Assembly: GCA_003833135.1 (NCBI GenBank)
Contig: QZLH01000165.1
Span: 25,892 to 89,891 of the forward strand
Length of the DNA: 64,000 bases
DNA from: Oehlia diaphana
Taxonomy: Eukaryota > Glomeromycota > Glomeromycetes > Glomerales > Glomeraceae
Reading direction: 5' to 3'
Below are positions 48,286-60,472 of the stretch, in pieces. The stretch's first letter is position 1. Each line of letters begins with the position of its first letter. Under the pieces are notes generated by a model. That model saw only the letters and a program-made list of their open reading frames with translations. It had not been told where the DNA came from and ran no database searches. Position numbers and translations under genes: made by a program.

Positions 48286-48714
48286 TTGATTGCTGTAAGA
48301 TGATCAACATTTTACGGATTAATCATAAGACTAAAAAGAAAAAAAATAATAATGAACCTACTGTTTAATTACATATTTTATTTCTATTTCTTTTTTTTTT
48401 TTAATTAATATTAATTATTATTTTATTATTATTATTTAAAAAAAAAATAAATGATAAAAAATAAAATAAGAATGTGAGGAAACGGAAAAAAGGTTTAACA
48501 ATTTTGACCAAAGATTGGCATGCCGCGGTTGATCAGTGAGTTTGGCGTTCGATTTGATTACTAATACATAATTTATTTAACTTTGCACCGCCTGCATCTC
48601 TTTTTTTTTTTTTAGTTTCAAATAATTTTTTTTTTTTTTTTTACCTTTTCTTTCAAAAAACTATTTTTTTTTTTTTATTTCTAATATTTTTAAATTTCTA
48701 AAGAAATTTATATC
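48286..48714. promoter_or_regulatory. Upstream region of kinase gene 3
   Basis: It contains long T runs at 48600-48680, typical of strong fungal promoters and leaders but not diagnostic. The ATG at 48715 follows a pyrimidine-rich tract. No further element can be resolved. Confidence 0.35.
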
Positions 48715-50988
48715 ATGTCAACTATTCGAAGAGAATCGGTTTATGTAGCAATTAATAATGCAAACATGTCAATCGATTATAACGTTCGTGATGATATCCA
48801 CAAACAAAATGAATTTATGGTAGAAACTATCATTGTTGATAATTCTCTTACAGATGATGAAAAAACTGAAGCAATAAAAATATTAAATATTGATTATGAT
48901 CGAAATAAAGTTAGAAATAATGAAGGAACGAGAAGAATTTGTGAAAATTGTAATCAAGAATGTTTAGCTACACTATACTGTGAATTTTGTTTTCGAAATT
49001 ATTTAAAATTAAAATTTTCAAATTGGACATCCGGGAATGATAATATAGATAATTTAATACAAAAATGTCAAATGGAAACTAATGTACCATATAAAATAAT
49101 TGAATGGATTCCATATGATAATTTAAAAGATATTAAATATCTAACAAAAGGTGGTTTTTCTGAAATTTACACAGCAATTTGGATTGATGGAGAATATGAA
49201 GAATGGGATTCTAAAGAAAAAAGGTTAACAAGATGGGGTTCTATGGATGTAGTACTTAAAAGTTTAGAAAATGTTGAAGATGCAAATCAAAGTTGGTTTG
49301 AAGAGGTTTGTAATTTAAATTATATAAATATATTTAAAGATTAAACAGGGTATTAATATTTGATTTATAAATTGTTATAGGCCATATCGCATTTGACTAT
49401 AAGTAATATGTATGAAGAAATTGTCAGATGTAATGGTTTAACACAAAATCCATCAAATGGAAATTATATGCTTGTAATAGACAGGATGAATACTGATTTA
49501 AGAAAATATTTGCAACAAAACCATAATCAACTCACTTGGAAAGAAAGAATTAAAATTACATATGAGATAACTAATGCTCTTTGTTCTATTCACGAAGAAA
49601 ATGCAATTCATAGAGATTTACATTCTGGAAATATATTATATTCAGAAATAAATGATTCCTGGTATATTAGTGATCTTGGATTTTGTGGGCCTGCTGATAA
49701 ACCAACTAAAAGTATTTATGGAAATCTTCCTTATATAGCACCTGAAGTTATAGCAGGAAGAGAATATACCTTAGCATCTGATATATATAGTGTTGCCATG
49801 CTTATGTGGGAAATTTCTTCTGGACAACCACCATTTATAAATTATGAAAATGATTATTATCTTGCAACAAATATTATTAATGGTATAAGACCAAGAATTG
49901 TTTCAGAAATTCCTTTAGAATATAAAAGTTTAATGGAACAATGTTGGAATGCCAATCCATCAGAAAGACTTGATACTCAGACATTCTTTGATAAAATGAG
50001 TGAAATTCATTTATTGTGTCAAAATAGACCAGATGAATTAATTCAATCAAAAGCAAAAAAGTATTCAGGAATAAATGAAATTAATAGTAATTATACAGGT
50101 AGCAGATTATTTAAAAGTAAAGTTCATCAATTTGAAAATTTTCCTGAACCAAAAAATGCTACAGAAGGTAATATAGTATATTTACTTAATTTTGCTTATT
50201 TATTTTCTAAAACTAATATTATTTTGTTTTAATTTAAATAAATAGAAGAACAAGAAGGTATAAATTAATTGATTATAAATGATTTTCTTACTACATTTGT
50301 TAATACTTTTAATTTTCTGAAGCATTCCATAGTAAATCGTATTGCTTTAACATTCCTTATAATAGTAAGTATTTATCGGTTTATATTCAAGTGTGATGAT
50401 ATTTATGATATCGAATGATATTGATTGAATATTTTTCTTTAGTTGACGATTTTAATAATCGGGTTCTTGAAGGTAATTTTCCTAAAAAAAGTTCTTGATT
50501 TCGCTTTTATGAATTAATTAAATGGACCATTATTTTAATGGTTTTTTAGATAATAATAGTAAAAGCAACTTATCTAAGGAATTTAACGAGTTGCAAATAA
50601 ATGGTAAATAAAATTAATTTTATTGTTTGCCAATTGTAAATATATTGTTTAATACTTTCCACACCTTTTTGTTTAGATATTCAAAATAATTATAATCGGG
50701 AAGAAATATTGTCACAGCGAATAATGGGACATCATATTAATATTGATGGTATGACAATTACTATGACATAAATTATTTCATCTCCTTATATAATAATAAA
50801 ATATATAATTGATGTTATTTATTAGATGATGGAATATATAATAATCCAAATTTTCATTCAGGAGAACAAGATGAATTTAATATTCCTGATGGTAAGGAAT
50901 TGATATTTCTAATTTTTAGAATATTTCAAATTTTGTATGATTTTAAATTACTAAATTTTTTTTTAATAATAATTTTATAGACTTTTAG
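48715..50988 (+). CDS. Protein kinase (TKL-like) with Cys motif and modular tail, nine exons
   Basis: Exons are 48715-49305, 49381-50167, 50246-50257, 50323-50364, 50443-50472, 50550-50603, 50677-50748, 50826-50891 and 50981-50988. Total 553 residues. Residues 76-92 hold CxxCxxxCxxxxxCxxC (RICENCNQECLATLYCEFC), probably metal-binding. The kinase domain runs from about 131 to 410: WIPYDNLKDI, KGGFSEIYTA, lysine 182 (VVLK), HRDLHSGN (274-281), DLG instead of DFG (295-297), and APEVI from 317. The tail (460-553) is spread over seven small exons, with motifs AFHSKSYCFNIP, IDDFNNR, DNNSKSNLSKEF and SGEQDEFNIPD. All catalytic residues are present, so activity is likely. The inverted twin at 54422-56691 has the same exon plan, which supports the microexons. 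A read-through of intron 2 would give a shorter form ending at a stop 63 bp later. Confidence 0.88.
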
Positions 50989-51464
50989 GTTATTTAAATG
51001 CAAATGTATTTTTTATGAATTGATTTTGTTAAAAGTTTTTTTTACTAAATTATTTAACCACTTGAATTCATTATTACTGTATATATATATATATTGTTTA
51101 CTAATTTGACCCAGTCTAAAATAATAAAATATGGCAATTTTTTAGTTTGTAATTTATTATTTTAATATAACTGATCAATAAACATATTTCTAATACTGAC
51201 TGAAATATTAACATTAAATTATTTGTTTATTCTTACCCACTCCTATCTTTAATTATTTAATAATTAGGATTTAGATCAATTATGTTTTGCATCAATTGAT
51301 AAAATTTATAAAAAAATGGTTCATTTTCAACTGGTTAAAAATGATTAATCGAACTCGTGGTTTATTTATTTATTTTATGAAAAGAACAGCAATTACATAG
51401 TTTAAAAGGCAAATTTATTTTTATATACTATACAAATCTGTCATGTGATTAAGAATATTAACTT
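50989..51464. other. Intergenic, no gene seen
   Basis: AT-rich 3' flank of kinase gene 3, with a short TA repeat near 51080. Nothing else supported. Confidence 0.4.
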
Positions 51465-52690
51465 TTGCCGGAATTAAGATTGCATAAATTATGGGAAATT
51501 TCAGTATATAGTGATCCCATTGATCGCGACGATAGAAAATTCTCTCACACAATTACGGATAGTTTCGTCTTTAACGACTTCCTGGGCAATTCTTCACTTA
51601 TTTCGATTTTTCAACATTTGATGTTAATTCTATTCATTGGGCGCTTACAAAAGATTGGATTTATCATAATTCCGCTTCGGATATCTGTAGTGAATGTAAC
51701 TCAGCATACCAAGCTTTCAAAATCAAGAGTTTGAACCACATTCTTCCATGTGGTGATGTCCTGCTCAAACATTACCCTAACTTATACCCGGATAATGGTA
51801 TACCTTGCCCGATATGCTCAAACCATCCGGACACTAATAATCATTTAGGATATTGTGCCAATCTTATACCTTTTATTAATTCCACTTTAAAAAATCACAA
51901 AAATATCCTTATTTCACTTATTGATTCTCATACTCAAAAATTTAATTCCCTTATTCCAGACAGTGTTAATCGTTACACACACTTTGATGACGATGTCCCA
52001 CTTGTTTCTGGTTCCTCTCATGAAATTTACTTAATTTTACATCAACTTGTACCTCAAAGTTTGTTTTGAATTTTTTCTGTCTATTCAGCAAATTCTTTAC
52101 AAAACTATTTGGCTTCAACACAATTCTCTCCTACGTGCTTGGGAACGCACACAAGGTATTATTAAAAAGAATAAATGACGTGTTTGACGTCTTTCCCAGA
52201 ACCGTACATCTTCGACCACTCTTACCCATGGATCTCTGAGCATTCACGTGGAAGAAACTCCTTCACCTCTTAACCCCGAACCGCTGATTACACCTCGTGA
52301 ACATCTGTTCACCTCCAGATCCTTCACTCTACCAGGTCTCCATCTCCTTTGTGGTTTGTCCTTATTATTCTAATTATTCACATTCGGGAGAATGGACCAC
52401 CTTTTTACAATATAAGAATTATATAGATTTTTTAGATGATAATAATTCTTTTTTGTATTTTTTTCTTTTTTTTCTTCTTTTTTTCTTGTTCCATTCTTCA
52501 ACAGTGCTGGTCATGCCTAGTGTTGTTGTTTTGTACAAAATATCAGGCAGGATGATCTCTTTTGTGGAGGTTGGTTCTTTCGTTTAGATTGGGGGGTTTT
52601 TTTATTTCTTTAGTTGTTTAGCTCATTTTCTCGTCAGGATCCCATCATTGTATTAGTTTTTAAAGTAAAATAAAAAATATAATAAAATAA
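51465..52690 (+). mobile_element. 5'-truncated LINE retrotransposon
   Basis: Reading from about 51600: STFDVNSIHWALTKDW, YHNSASDICSECNSAY, LNHILPCGDVLLKHYPN, then the zinc-type CPICSNHPDTNNHLGYC (51806-51857). It continues to LILHQLVPQSLF (stop at 52069), and past frame breaks IWLQHNSLLRAWERTQGI. This is the end of a LINE polyprotein as seen in such genomes. The reverse-transcriptase core is missing. The 3' end is T-rich, then AGTAAAATAAAAAATATAAT (about 52664-52690), a likely tail. It sits between the two convergent kinase twins and is on the strand of the first. Confidence 0.7.
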
Positions 52691-53216
52691 AAGTTCGGTA
52701 TATAATATTATATCAAGTTTTATATGAGATAATATGATTGAAAAATTAGTTTTATGATTGTTCGTTTCGAGAATAAGACTGTATCAGAATAATGGTTAAA
52801 CAATTTGACTGATAATTACTTATCTCTAGTCGCTATTTTTTATTTTTAAAACATATTAATAATGGTACTGTACAGTAATTAATAAAATTACTTAGTAGTA
52901 GAGTTATGTATTAATGTACTATTAATATTTGCAAATTTGCTAAATATATAAATATTTACTTATTATTTTTTTTTTATGTGAGTCTTGTTTAAATGAATTC
53001 TTTTGTCATATCGTGATGAATAATTATAGTTATTACACATACATAGTAAACACAAATTAAATTTTCTATACATAATAATTAAAAAAAAAATATACTATTC
53101 AATAGTGGAATAATTTCTGCTATGTTGTTGCAATTTTTATGTGTTTCAAATGAACTTTTTACTCAAAATACTCGATGGTCGGAACTTCATTGAATATTAC
53201 GATAAAGCGTCTTTAT
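52691..53216. other. Intergenic, no gene seen
   Basis: AT-rich. No supported feature. Confidence 0.4.
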
Positions 53217-53439
53217 AGGATCCCCAAAATATACATAAAAAGGTCAGATCCGAGTTTGCGTACAGCCAGCCCAAAAAAAATGAAATCTTTCCTTTTTTAG
53301 ATAATTCCTGGTGAAAAGATATTGCCTTTTTTGGTCACTCGCCAAAATTATCATAATTCCGGCCCTGAAAGAATGCGTACAGCTATTAGTAAAAATTTTT
53401 TGGCTGCCTCTGACCTTTCTATATATATTTCGGGGTCCT
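53217..53439. mobile_element. MITE family 3, copy with about 35-bp ends
   Basis: The left end AGGATCCCCAAAATATACAT continues AAAAAGGTCAGATCC. The reverse complement of the right end is AGGACCCCGAAATATATATA followed by GAAAGGTCAGAGGC. Inner words GTTTGCGTACAGCCAGCC and CATAATTCCGGCCCTGAAAG are shared with 45543-45880. Non-coding. Confidence 0.7.
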
Positions 53440-53515
53440 GTCTTTATTCTACTTAAATGTAAGTGGGTTTTTATTAGTTAATATTAAAATTCTAGCGTAA
53501 ATGCGTAATACACAT

Positions 53516-53841
53516 TAGCCCTGTTCATGTCGCATTTTTCGGTCAGATTTTAAGTTAATTTTGATTGGGCAGCTCAGTTTGTACAACGCAACCATTTTCT
53601 GAACTTTTAGCCCAATTTTTTGGATTTTTTTGGTCGAACGCCAAAAATAACCAACCAAAATATGAAAATTTCTGTTTACGTGACATTTAAGAAAAAAATA
53701 TATATCAATAGAAGGAGTTCGAACTAAATTTCAATCTAAAGCAGTTCAATTTGCGATCGAAAATAAAAAAATTTTATTGGATAATTTTTGTACAACAAAA
53801 TCCGACCGAAAAATGCAACCGACCGGAAATGAACAGAGCTA
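53516..53841. mobile_element. MITE family 1, copy 2 (326 bp)
   Basis: TAGCCCTGTTCATG at the left and GGAAATGAACAGAGCTA at the right, with TA at both borders. The whole length aligns with 5052-5375 in reverse complement. The left TIR is slightly shortened (the GGTCGG block is missing), so the copies have diverged. It lies about 580 bp from the stop of the minus-strand kinase. Confidence 0.85.
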
Positions 53842-54421
53842 TTATAATTAAGTTATTGATGTTAGAAATTTATTAACAAAATAGTATACTGCAATTATAT
53901 AACAGTTAACCAAAAAATACTAGTCCATCAAAATCTGTATGATCCTAATAAACTGAATCATTTATTTTATGTAAAAAAAAAAAAATTTAGTAAAATTTGG
54001 AATTGTTTATTAAGCACCAACTTTTTTTTATATCTAAACTTTTTAGAGTGGAAATTTTTTAAGCGAATATTTTAATGTTAAGACCAAATTGATTTGCATA
54101 ATAATCTCAGCCTACATTATGATAATTTCAGCTGGTATTAATTTAATCATTAAAAAAAATATTGTTATTATTCCATTATAAATATTTATTTAATAAGTTA
54201 TAACAATTACAAACTCTAAAAAATTTGCAAAATATTTTGCTACTCTAGTCTTAATGTTGGATAAATAAAGAATATAACAATGAATTATCCAATTACAAAC
54301 TAAGAAACTTTTGCAATAGATTTTGCTACTCTAGTCTTAGTGTTAAATAATTTGTTAGTAAAAAAAAATTTTGACAGAATAGTAAATTTGTAAAAAAAAA
54401 AATCACTTATATTTAAACAAT
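53842..54421. other. Intergenic, 3' flank of kinase gene 4
   Basis: AT-rich. The word GCAAAATATTTTGCTACTCT and a near-copy GCAATAGATTTTGCTACTCT lie about 80 bp apart (54231 and 54314), with TAGTCTTA.TGTT after each, so a small tandem duplication is visible. No gene seen. Confidence 0.5.
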
Positions 54422-56691
54422 TTAAAGATCTAAAATTCATTTATAAAATATTTTAGTGAATTAAAATAAAGTATTCTACTAAAACTTAGAGAAATTAATT
54501 CTTACCATCAGGTATTTCCAATTCATCTTGTTCTTCTGAATGAAGATTTGGATCATTATACATCTCATCTCCATCTACACAAAAAAAATAAAATTTTTTC
54601 ACATTAATCTTTATTATGATATTTTAAAAGCCTAAATAACAAATTTAATTTATACCATCAATAGCAATATGTTGTGGCATTATTTTTTCTTCATTATAAT
54701 CGGTTTTAATATCTATATATATATGCACTTATTTAATTAGACTCTTGCAGTTAGTGAGCAATAAAATTAATTGCACTAACCATTTATTTGTAACTTAATA
54801 AATTCTTTGGAAAATTCACTTTTACTATTATCATCTATAAATTAATAAATAATTATTCATTAAATTGAGTGAGTTCAATAAATAAAAAGCTTTTATATAA
54901 ATAAAATTACCTTTGGAAATCTGGCTATCAAAATCATCAACTAAAAACAAAATTTAATTAATATCTTGTTGCAATTTATACAAACTGATAAATACTTACC
55001 ATTGTAGGGAATGGAGAAGTTATATGATTTACTGTAAAATGCTATAAGAAATTGAAACATTAAAAGAAAAACATTTATAATTAAAAATAAATTATTAAAT
55101 AAAAAAATTAGTAATTTAAACCTTTTTGTTCTTCTATTGATGTTGATATTTAAAAAAAAGACACATTAGTTGCATTATATATATAAAGCATATATTTTAA
55201 ATTAAAATTCAATAAACCAAACTAATAAATACCTTTTGTTGCATTTCTTGGTTCAGGAAAATTTTCAAATTGATAAACTTTAGTTGTAAATAATCTGCTA
55301 CTTGTATAATTCATATTTGTCTTATTTATCTCTAAGTCATTAATATTTACATGATTTGATTGAAGAGTTAACTCATCCGGTTTATTTTGATATAATAAAT
55401 GAATTTCACTCATTTTTTCATCAAGTGTAAAAATATCAAGTCTTCTTGATGGATCAGCATCCCAACATTGTTCCATTAATTTTTTGTATTCTAAAGGAAT
55501 TTCGGATACAATTTTCGGCCTCATACCATTAATTATATCCATTGCAAGATCATAATCATCATATTTATAATTGATAAATGGTAGTTGTCCAGAAGAAATT
55601 TCCCACATAAGAATTGCAATACTATAAATATCAGATTTAAAAGTATAATCTTTTCCTATAATGACTTCAGGTGCTATGTAAGGAAGATTTCCATATATGC
55701 ATTTTGATGATTTATCAGCAGGTCCACAAAATCCAAGATCACTAATATCCCAAGTATTATTAAATTGTGAATACAATATATTTCCAGAATGCAAATCTCT
55801 ATGAATTGCATTTTCACTATGAATCCAATAAAGTGCACTAGTTATTTCATATACAATACTAATTTTTTCTTTCCATGTGAGTAGATTATGATTCTGTTGC
55901 AAATATTTTTTTAAGTCAATATCCATTTTTCTTATTACAAGCATATAATTTCTATTTGATGGATTTTGTGTTAAACCAAAACACCCGACAACATCTTCAT
56001 ATATATTACTTATAGTTAAATGTGATTTTGCCTATAATAATTTACAAATACATAAATATCTATTAATTTTAATTATATTGAATTAATTTTAACTACAAAC
56101 CTCTTCAAACCAACTTTGATTTGCACTTTCAACATTTTCTAAACTTTTAAGAACTACATTCATAGATCCTAATCTTATTAATCTTTGTTCTTTAGAATCC
56201 CATTCTTCATATCCCCCATCAATCCAAGTTGCTGTATATATTTCAGAAAAACCACCTTTTGTTAGATATTTAATGTCTTCAAAATTATCATATGGAATCC
56301 ATTCAATTATTTTATATGGTGCATAAGTTTCCATTTGACATTTTTGTATTAAATTATCTATATTATCATTCCTAGATGTCCAATTTACAAAATTTAATTT
56401 TAAATAATTTCGAACACAAAATTCACAGTATAATGTAGCTAAACATTCTTGATTACAATTTTCACAAATTCTTCTTGTTCCTTCATTTTCTATAACTTTA
56501 TCTCGATCATAATCAATATTTAATATTTTTATTGCCTCAGTTTTTTCATCATCAGTAAGAGAATTATTAGCAAGAATTATTTGTTTTTGAAATTCAAATT
56601 GCTTGTGAAAATCATCATGAATGTTATAATCAGTTAACAATGCTGATTTATGAATTGCTACATAAACCAATTCTTTTCGAATAGTAGACAT
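54422..56691 (-). CDS. Protein kinase (TKL-like), inverted twin of the gene at 48715, nine exons
   Basis: Exons are 56691-56101, 56031-55233, 55133-55122, 55041-55000, 54940-54911, 54834-54781, 54712-54656, 54574-54506 and 54429-54422. Total 553 residues, the same as the twin although exons 2, 7 and 8 differ in length. Motifs: CENCNQECLATLYCEFC (76-92), KGGFSEIYTA, VVLK at 182, HRDLHSGN (274-281), DLG (295-297), APEVI, and CWDADPSRRLD. The tail keeps AFYSKSYNFSIP, VDDFDSQ, DDNSKSEFSKEF and SEEQDELEIPD. All tail introns are phase 1. The last exon (8 nt, giving DL then stop) was placed by analogy with DF-stop in the twin and is the least certain. A family 2 MITE sits about 80 bp upstream of the ATG. 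Likely an active kinase and a recent duplicate. Confidence 0.88.
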
Positions 56692-56771
56692 AATATAATT
56701 TGTTCAAAAATATTTATTTCGAAAAAAAATATGTATTTTTTTTTAAAAAAAAAAAAAAATTAACCGTGTAT

Positions 56772-56956
56772 CCCTATAAAAAATTTTATCCGTTATTTAT
56801 GTAAAAACTCCGTGAAAATGAGCCTTTCACGGATCTATTCACGGAAATGCAAATAATTTGATAAATACCGTGATATAAAGTTATTAATTCCGGAAATATG
56901 AGCCTTTTACGGAAAAAAGATGGAATAAAAAAAACGGATTGACTTTTTTTACAGGG
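56772..56956 (+). mobile_element. MITE family 2, copy D (full length)
   Basis: It begins CCCTATAAAAAATTTTATCC and ends ACTTTTTTTACAGGG, 185 bp, colinear with copy A at 34648. Inner words GAGCCTTTCACGGATC and ATGAGCCTTTTACGG are kept. It lies about 80 bp upstream of the start codon of kinase gene 4, so it is probably within that gene's promoter region. Confidence 0.88.
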
Positions 56957-59801
56957 TAACTATAAATATGAACGCAAATTACACAAAATTTATGAAAGTA
57001 ATACAACACAAAATTAAAAGCAACATGACGGAAGTCATGCAGATCAAAGATATTAAAATAGCTACAGTCTTGATAAGTTTTTTTTTTTATTAAAAAAATC
57101 CAATCATATTAAAAAAAAAAAAGAGAGAAAACGAGTATGAAGTTGTATTTTATAAGACAAAAATAGAATAATTTTATAAAAATTACTTAAGTATGATAAT
57201 GACTCTTATGGAATATAATGGATAGTCAATCTGAAATGTTTTTGCATTATTTTTAACCAAAGTAAATGTTGCATTACTTTACATTAATGTTTTTTTACAG
57301 TTAATACACATTAAATGGTGATACAGTAAATAAACAAATGAAATCTCCGAATTCTCTTAATTAATTTTTAGAGAAAAAGAAATTTGATAATATTGTCATT
57401 TAAATTTCTGAAAGAGTTTGAATTTGACTGACTGCTAATATTGTATGGTAAAATTCATAATACTTAATAATTAATCGAATAATATTGTAGGCGGACATTA
57501 AATTATGAATTAATATTTAATAATGTAAAATTGAGAATTTTATGTTACAATTAAAAGAGCTCTTATAATTTTATGTGAAATAATTTTCACTTAAGACACT
57601 TTGAGTCAAAATAATAAACAAACAATATCTATTTTCGTTGATTCTTGTACGTTTGTAGCACGTGGACGATTATAATTTTTGGTATGTTGAATTAAAAATG
57701 ATATTTTTTTAAAAGATACGATTTAAGCTTTTCCATATTAGGTATGTGCACATGATATCATAATACATGATTTTATCATTGTAAAATGAATCATGCAGAT
57801 TTATTTAGACCGATATTTTTTATTAAGCATAATAATAAAGGTAAGTTTATATAAAGTTTATAAAGTGGATTACAATAGATTGAAACTGAAAATTTATAAA
57901 AAATTTATATAAAGCTTATTAGTTATTTCTAATGTTATAATTAATGAAAATACAGCGTGATCAAAAAGCGTCAGAACGATCACACTTTATAGTTTACGTG
58001 GCTCATTTTCATCCAATCATTCTGTCCCGTGATTATATAGCTACTCCAACCAATAATACAGTATATATTTTTATAATGTTTAAATTTAATAAATTTAATT
58101 ATAAACATAGGACACTTTCATATCAGTGGACAAGACGGTCGTTTAATCGCTTATGCTGGCTTATCTCAGTTTTTATATTCTGCTTTAAGTACTTATTTTA
58201 CTTTGTATTTGTAGTTTGTACTGGACATAGGTTCTACTATCGATAAAAATAAAAATAAAATAAAAAAATTAATATAGATCCTTAGATATAATTATATTAA
58301 TCCAAACTTATCAAAGTTATCAGATTACTACTGTATTTATATCGATTTACGAATTAAGATAAAGTGTATAATATTGAAACATTTATAAAATTTGAAATTG
58401 TTTTAAAAATAAAAACTTTTTTTTTTTTAGTCATCCTAAGATAATATTAATAAATTTTATTTTATTTTACTGTTTAATGAAGTATTATATTATAAAATTT
58501 TTGAACGGTAACGTGAAGAGGAAATAAAATTAAAGATAAAAAATATTAAGTGTTTTAATAATGTATTAAACTCATTATCATTAAAAAAGACGTCTTTATG
58601 ACAGTCTGTCTTATAGGGTTATAAAAGTTTAATGTCATATTAATAACTATTAATAATATAGGATAAAGTTTTTTTGCTAGCATATAAACCGACTTACATA
58701 AAGTTGGGAGAAAATCATTAAAGGAACGAGATTCGTTAGAAAATTAATTATTATTTTATTATTTGAATATATTTGTAAATTAAACACAAAAATTTCTTTT
58801 TTTAAAAAAAAAGATAAATTTTAGAACATGGCACAATTGTCATACAGAAATCAAAATTAGTTGGTACTTGGATCAACATCGGAATAAACCGGAGGAATAA
58901 TAGGAATAATGATTATTAATCCAAAACAATTACAATTGTAATGAATAAATAATGCATAAATATTAGCGAGTTTATCGAATTTGTTCTTTGTTCCAATGAT
59001 GTTCGTAAAAAAAATAGGATTAATAAAAAAAAAAGATTTCGATGATGTTCGTAAAAAAAAAAGAGATTATGAAATAAATCAATAATTAGCCACATTCTAG
59101 ACACTAGGGGCTATAATCAGAGTATTTACATCAAGGGGAACATCAGTGTTCCATATAAAGTAATAATAAATAAATTCGTTCTCTCATTGTAAATATGAGC
59201 CCTATCAATGTATAAAAAAAAAAAAAAAATGATCGAAATAATAAATAAAGATTTATAATTATAAATTTTTGGTTATGTGACATCACACGATATAAATATT
59301 TATGCCAGATGGCTAAACATGCCAAGGTGTCAAAATATTCTACCTGTTTTTATGTTACATAAGAAATCTACGTTAATTTTTAGGTAAAACCAACTTTTGT
59401 TACACAACTTTTCAACCGAGAAGCGAAATAATCAATATTATGAGAGAAAAAAATCACGCTACATGTAATCGGTAAAGTTCGGAACATAAACGCCACTCTA
59501 TTGCGTAATTCGTTAAGATTAATTTAAATCACAAGACTTAACCCCGAGTTTAACTTTTTGAAGTGAGTCACTTGACGCTTGTGACATTCATCATGCCTTA
59601 TTATCACCGTGTTCTATTTTGTGTAAATTATTATATCATAACGAATTTACTTTGCAAAAATCTTTATAAAATGGGTAGAAATTTTCTTGAACTTCTCTTT
59701 CTTTAACCTTATGATTCATATTGTTCATAAAAATAAAAGTACAAAAAAAAAAGTACAAAAAAATTCTCTCCTTTTTTTTTAAAAAAAAAAAAAAATTAAT
59801 A
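56957..59801. other. Long intergenic stretch, no gene called
   Basis: AT-rich. A 100-residue plus frame at 57944-58246 begins with a fairly charged segment but ends in F/Y-rich sequence; I do not trust it. GATGTTCGTAAAAAAAA occurs twice about 45 bp apart (58997 and 59044). The last 200 bp should hold the promoter of the HMG-like gene, which is preceded by T and A runs at 59770-59795. Confidence 0.4.
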
Positions 59802-60131
59802 ATGTCGTCTTTAAGTCAAGAAGTTCAAATGTTACATCACGAAGCTGCCAATGGAATGCAACTTTTTCCACCGCCCGTAAACAATCCTAAAGATTTTGAA
59901 GATACTGTTAATTCATTTAAACCAAAACCGTCTCGCAGAAAAGTTCACATAAGGTCTCCCGCGCTATTAAATTTTTTTATCAAAAAGCAAGCTCAAAGGA
60001 TATACAAAAAGTGCGTTGTAGATAAGGTTGTAAGAGAGTTATGGAATTCTACAACTGTAAATAATAAAATTATATATAAAGAACTATGCGAACAAATAAA
60101 TTCAAGAATCAATAGTAAAATTGTAGGTTGA
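59802..60131 (+). CDS. HMG-box-like protein, possibly truncated
   Basis: The ATG at 59802 opens MSSLSQEVQMLHHEAANGMQ; the open frame is 109 residues. Residues about 45-104 resemble a single HMG box of the MATA/Sox type. RRKVHIRSPALLNFFIKKQA corresponds to the KRPPNAFILFR opening, though the usual PPNAF is altered. VVRELW (W81) corresponds to the conserved tryptophan region and IYKELCEQI to the last helix. HMG boxes bend DNA, and this kind of fungus has many such genes. A possible donor (ATT|GTAGGT at 60123) suggests the frame may continue in another exon; an acceptor TTTTATAG lies near 60249, but the sequence after it is low-complexity. The N-terminal 40 residues are not recognised. Assignment is tentative. 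Confidence 0.55.
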   Translation: MSSLSQEVQMLHHEAANGMQLFPPPVNNPKDFEDTVNSFKPKPSRRKVHIRSPALLNFFIKKQAQRIYKKCVVDKVVRELWNSTTVNNKIIYKELCEQINSRINSKIVG

Positions 60132-60472
60132 AGCATTTGAATTTGATAAGAAAAAAAAATTATGCTATGATTATTTTATTATAAAAACATTTTTTTTTAT
60201 GATCAATTTTTTTTTATAAATTCTCTTCCTTTTTATTTTTTTTTATAGACATCGTTAACTATAGAATTAGTGTTTTATTTTTTTCAAATTATAAATTTAT
60301 TATTTTTTTTTTTTTTTTTTCGGCAAAATCTCTGAATCTTTAAACACGTAATTTTCGTAATTTTCCTTCTTTTTTTCGACAAAATCTGAACTTTTAAACA
60401 TGTAAATATATTAAATTTATTCCTTTTCTCGGCAAAATCTAACTTTTTGTAATTAATGATTTTATTTTGTAA

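Noticed and set aside
57944..58246. 100-residue plus ORF
   Set aside because: Its second half is low-complexity F/Y-rich, there is no splice or family evidence, and it ends in AT-rich noise.
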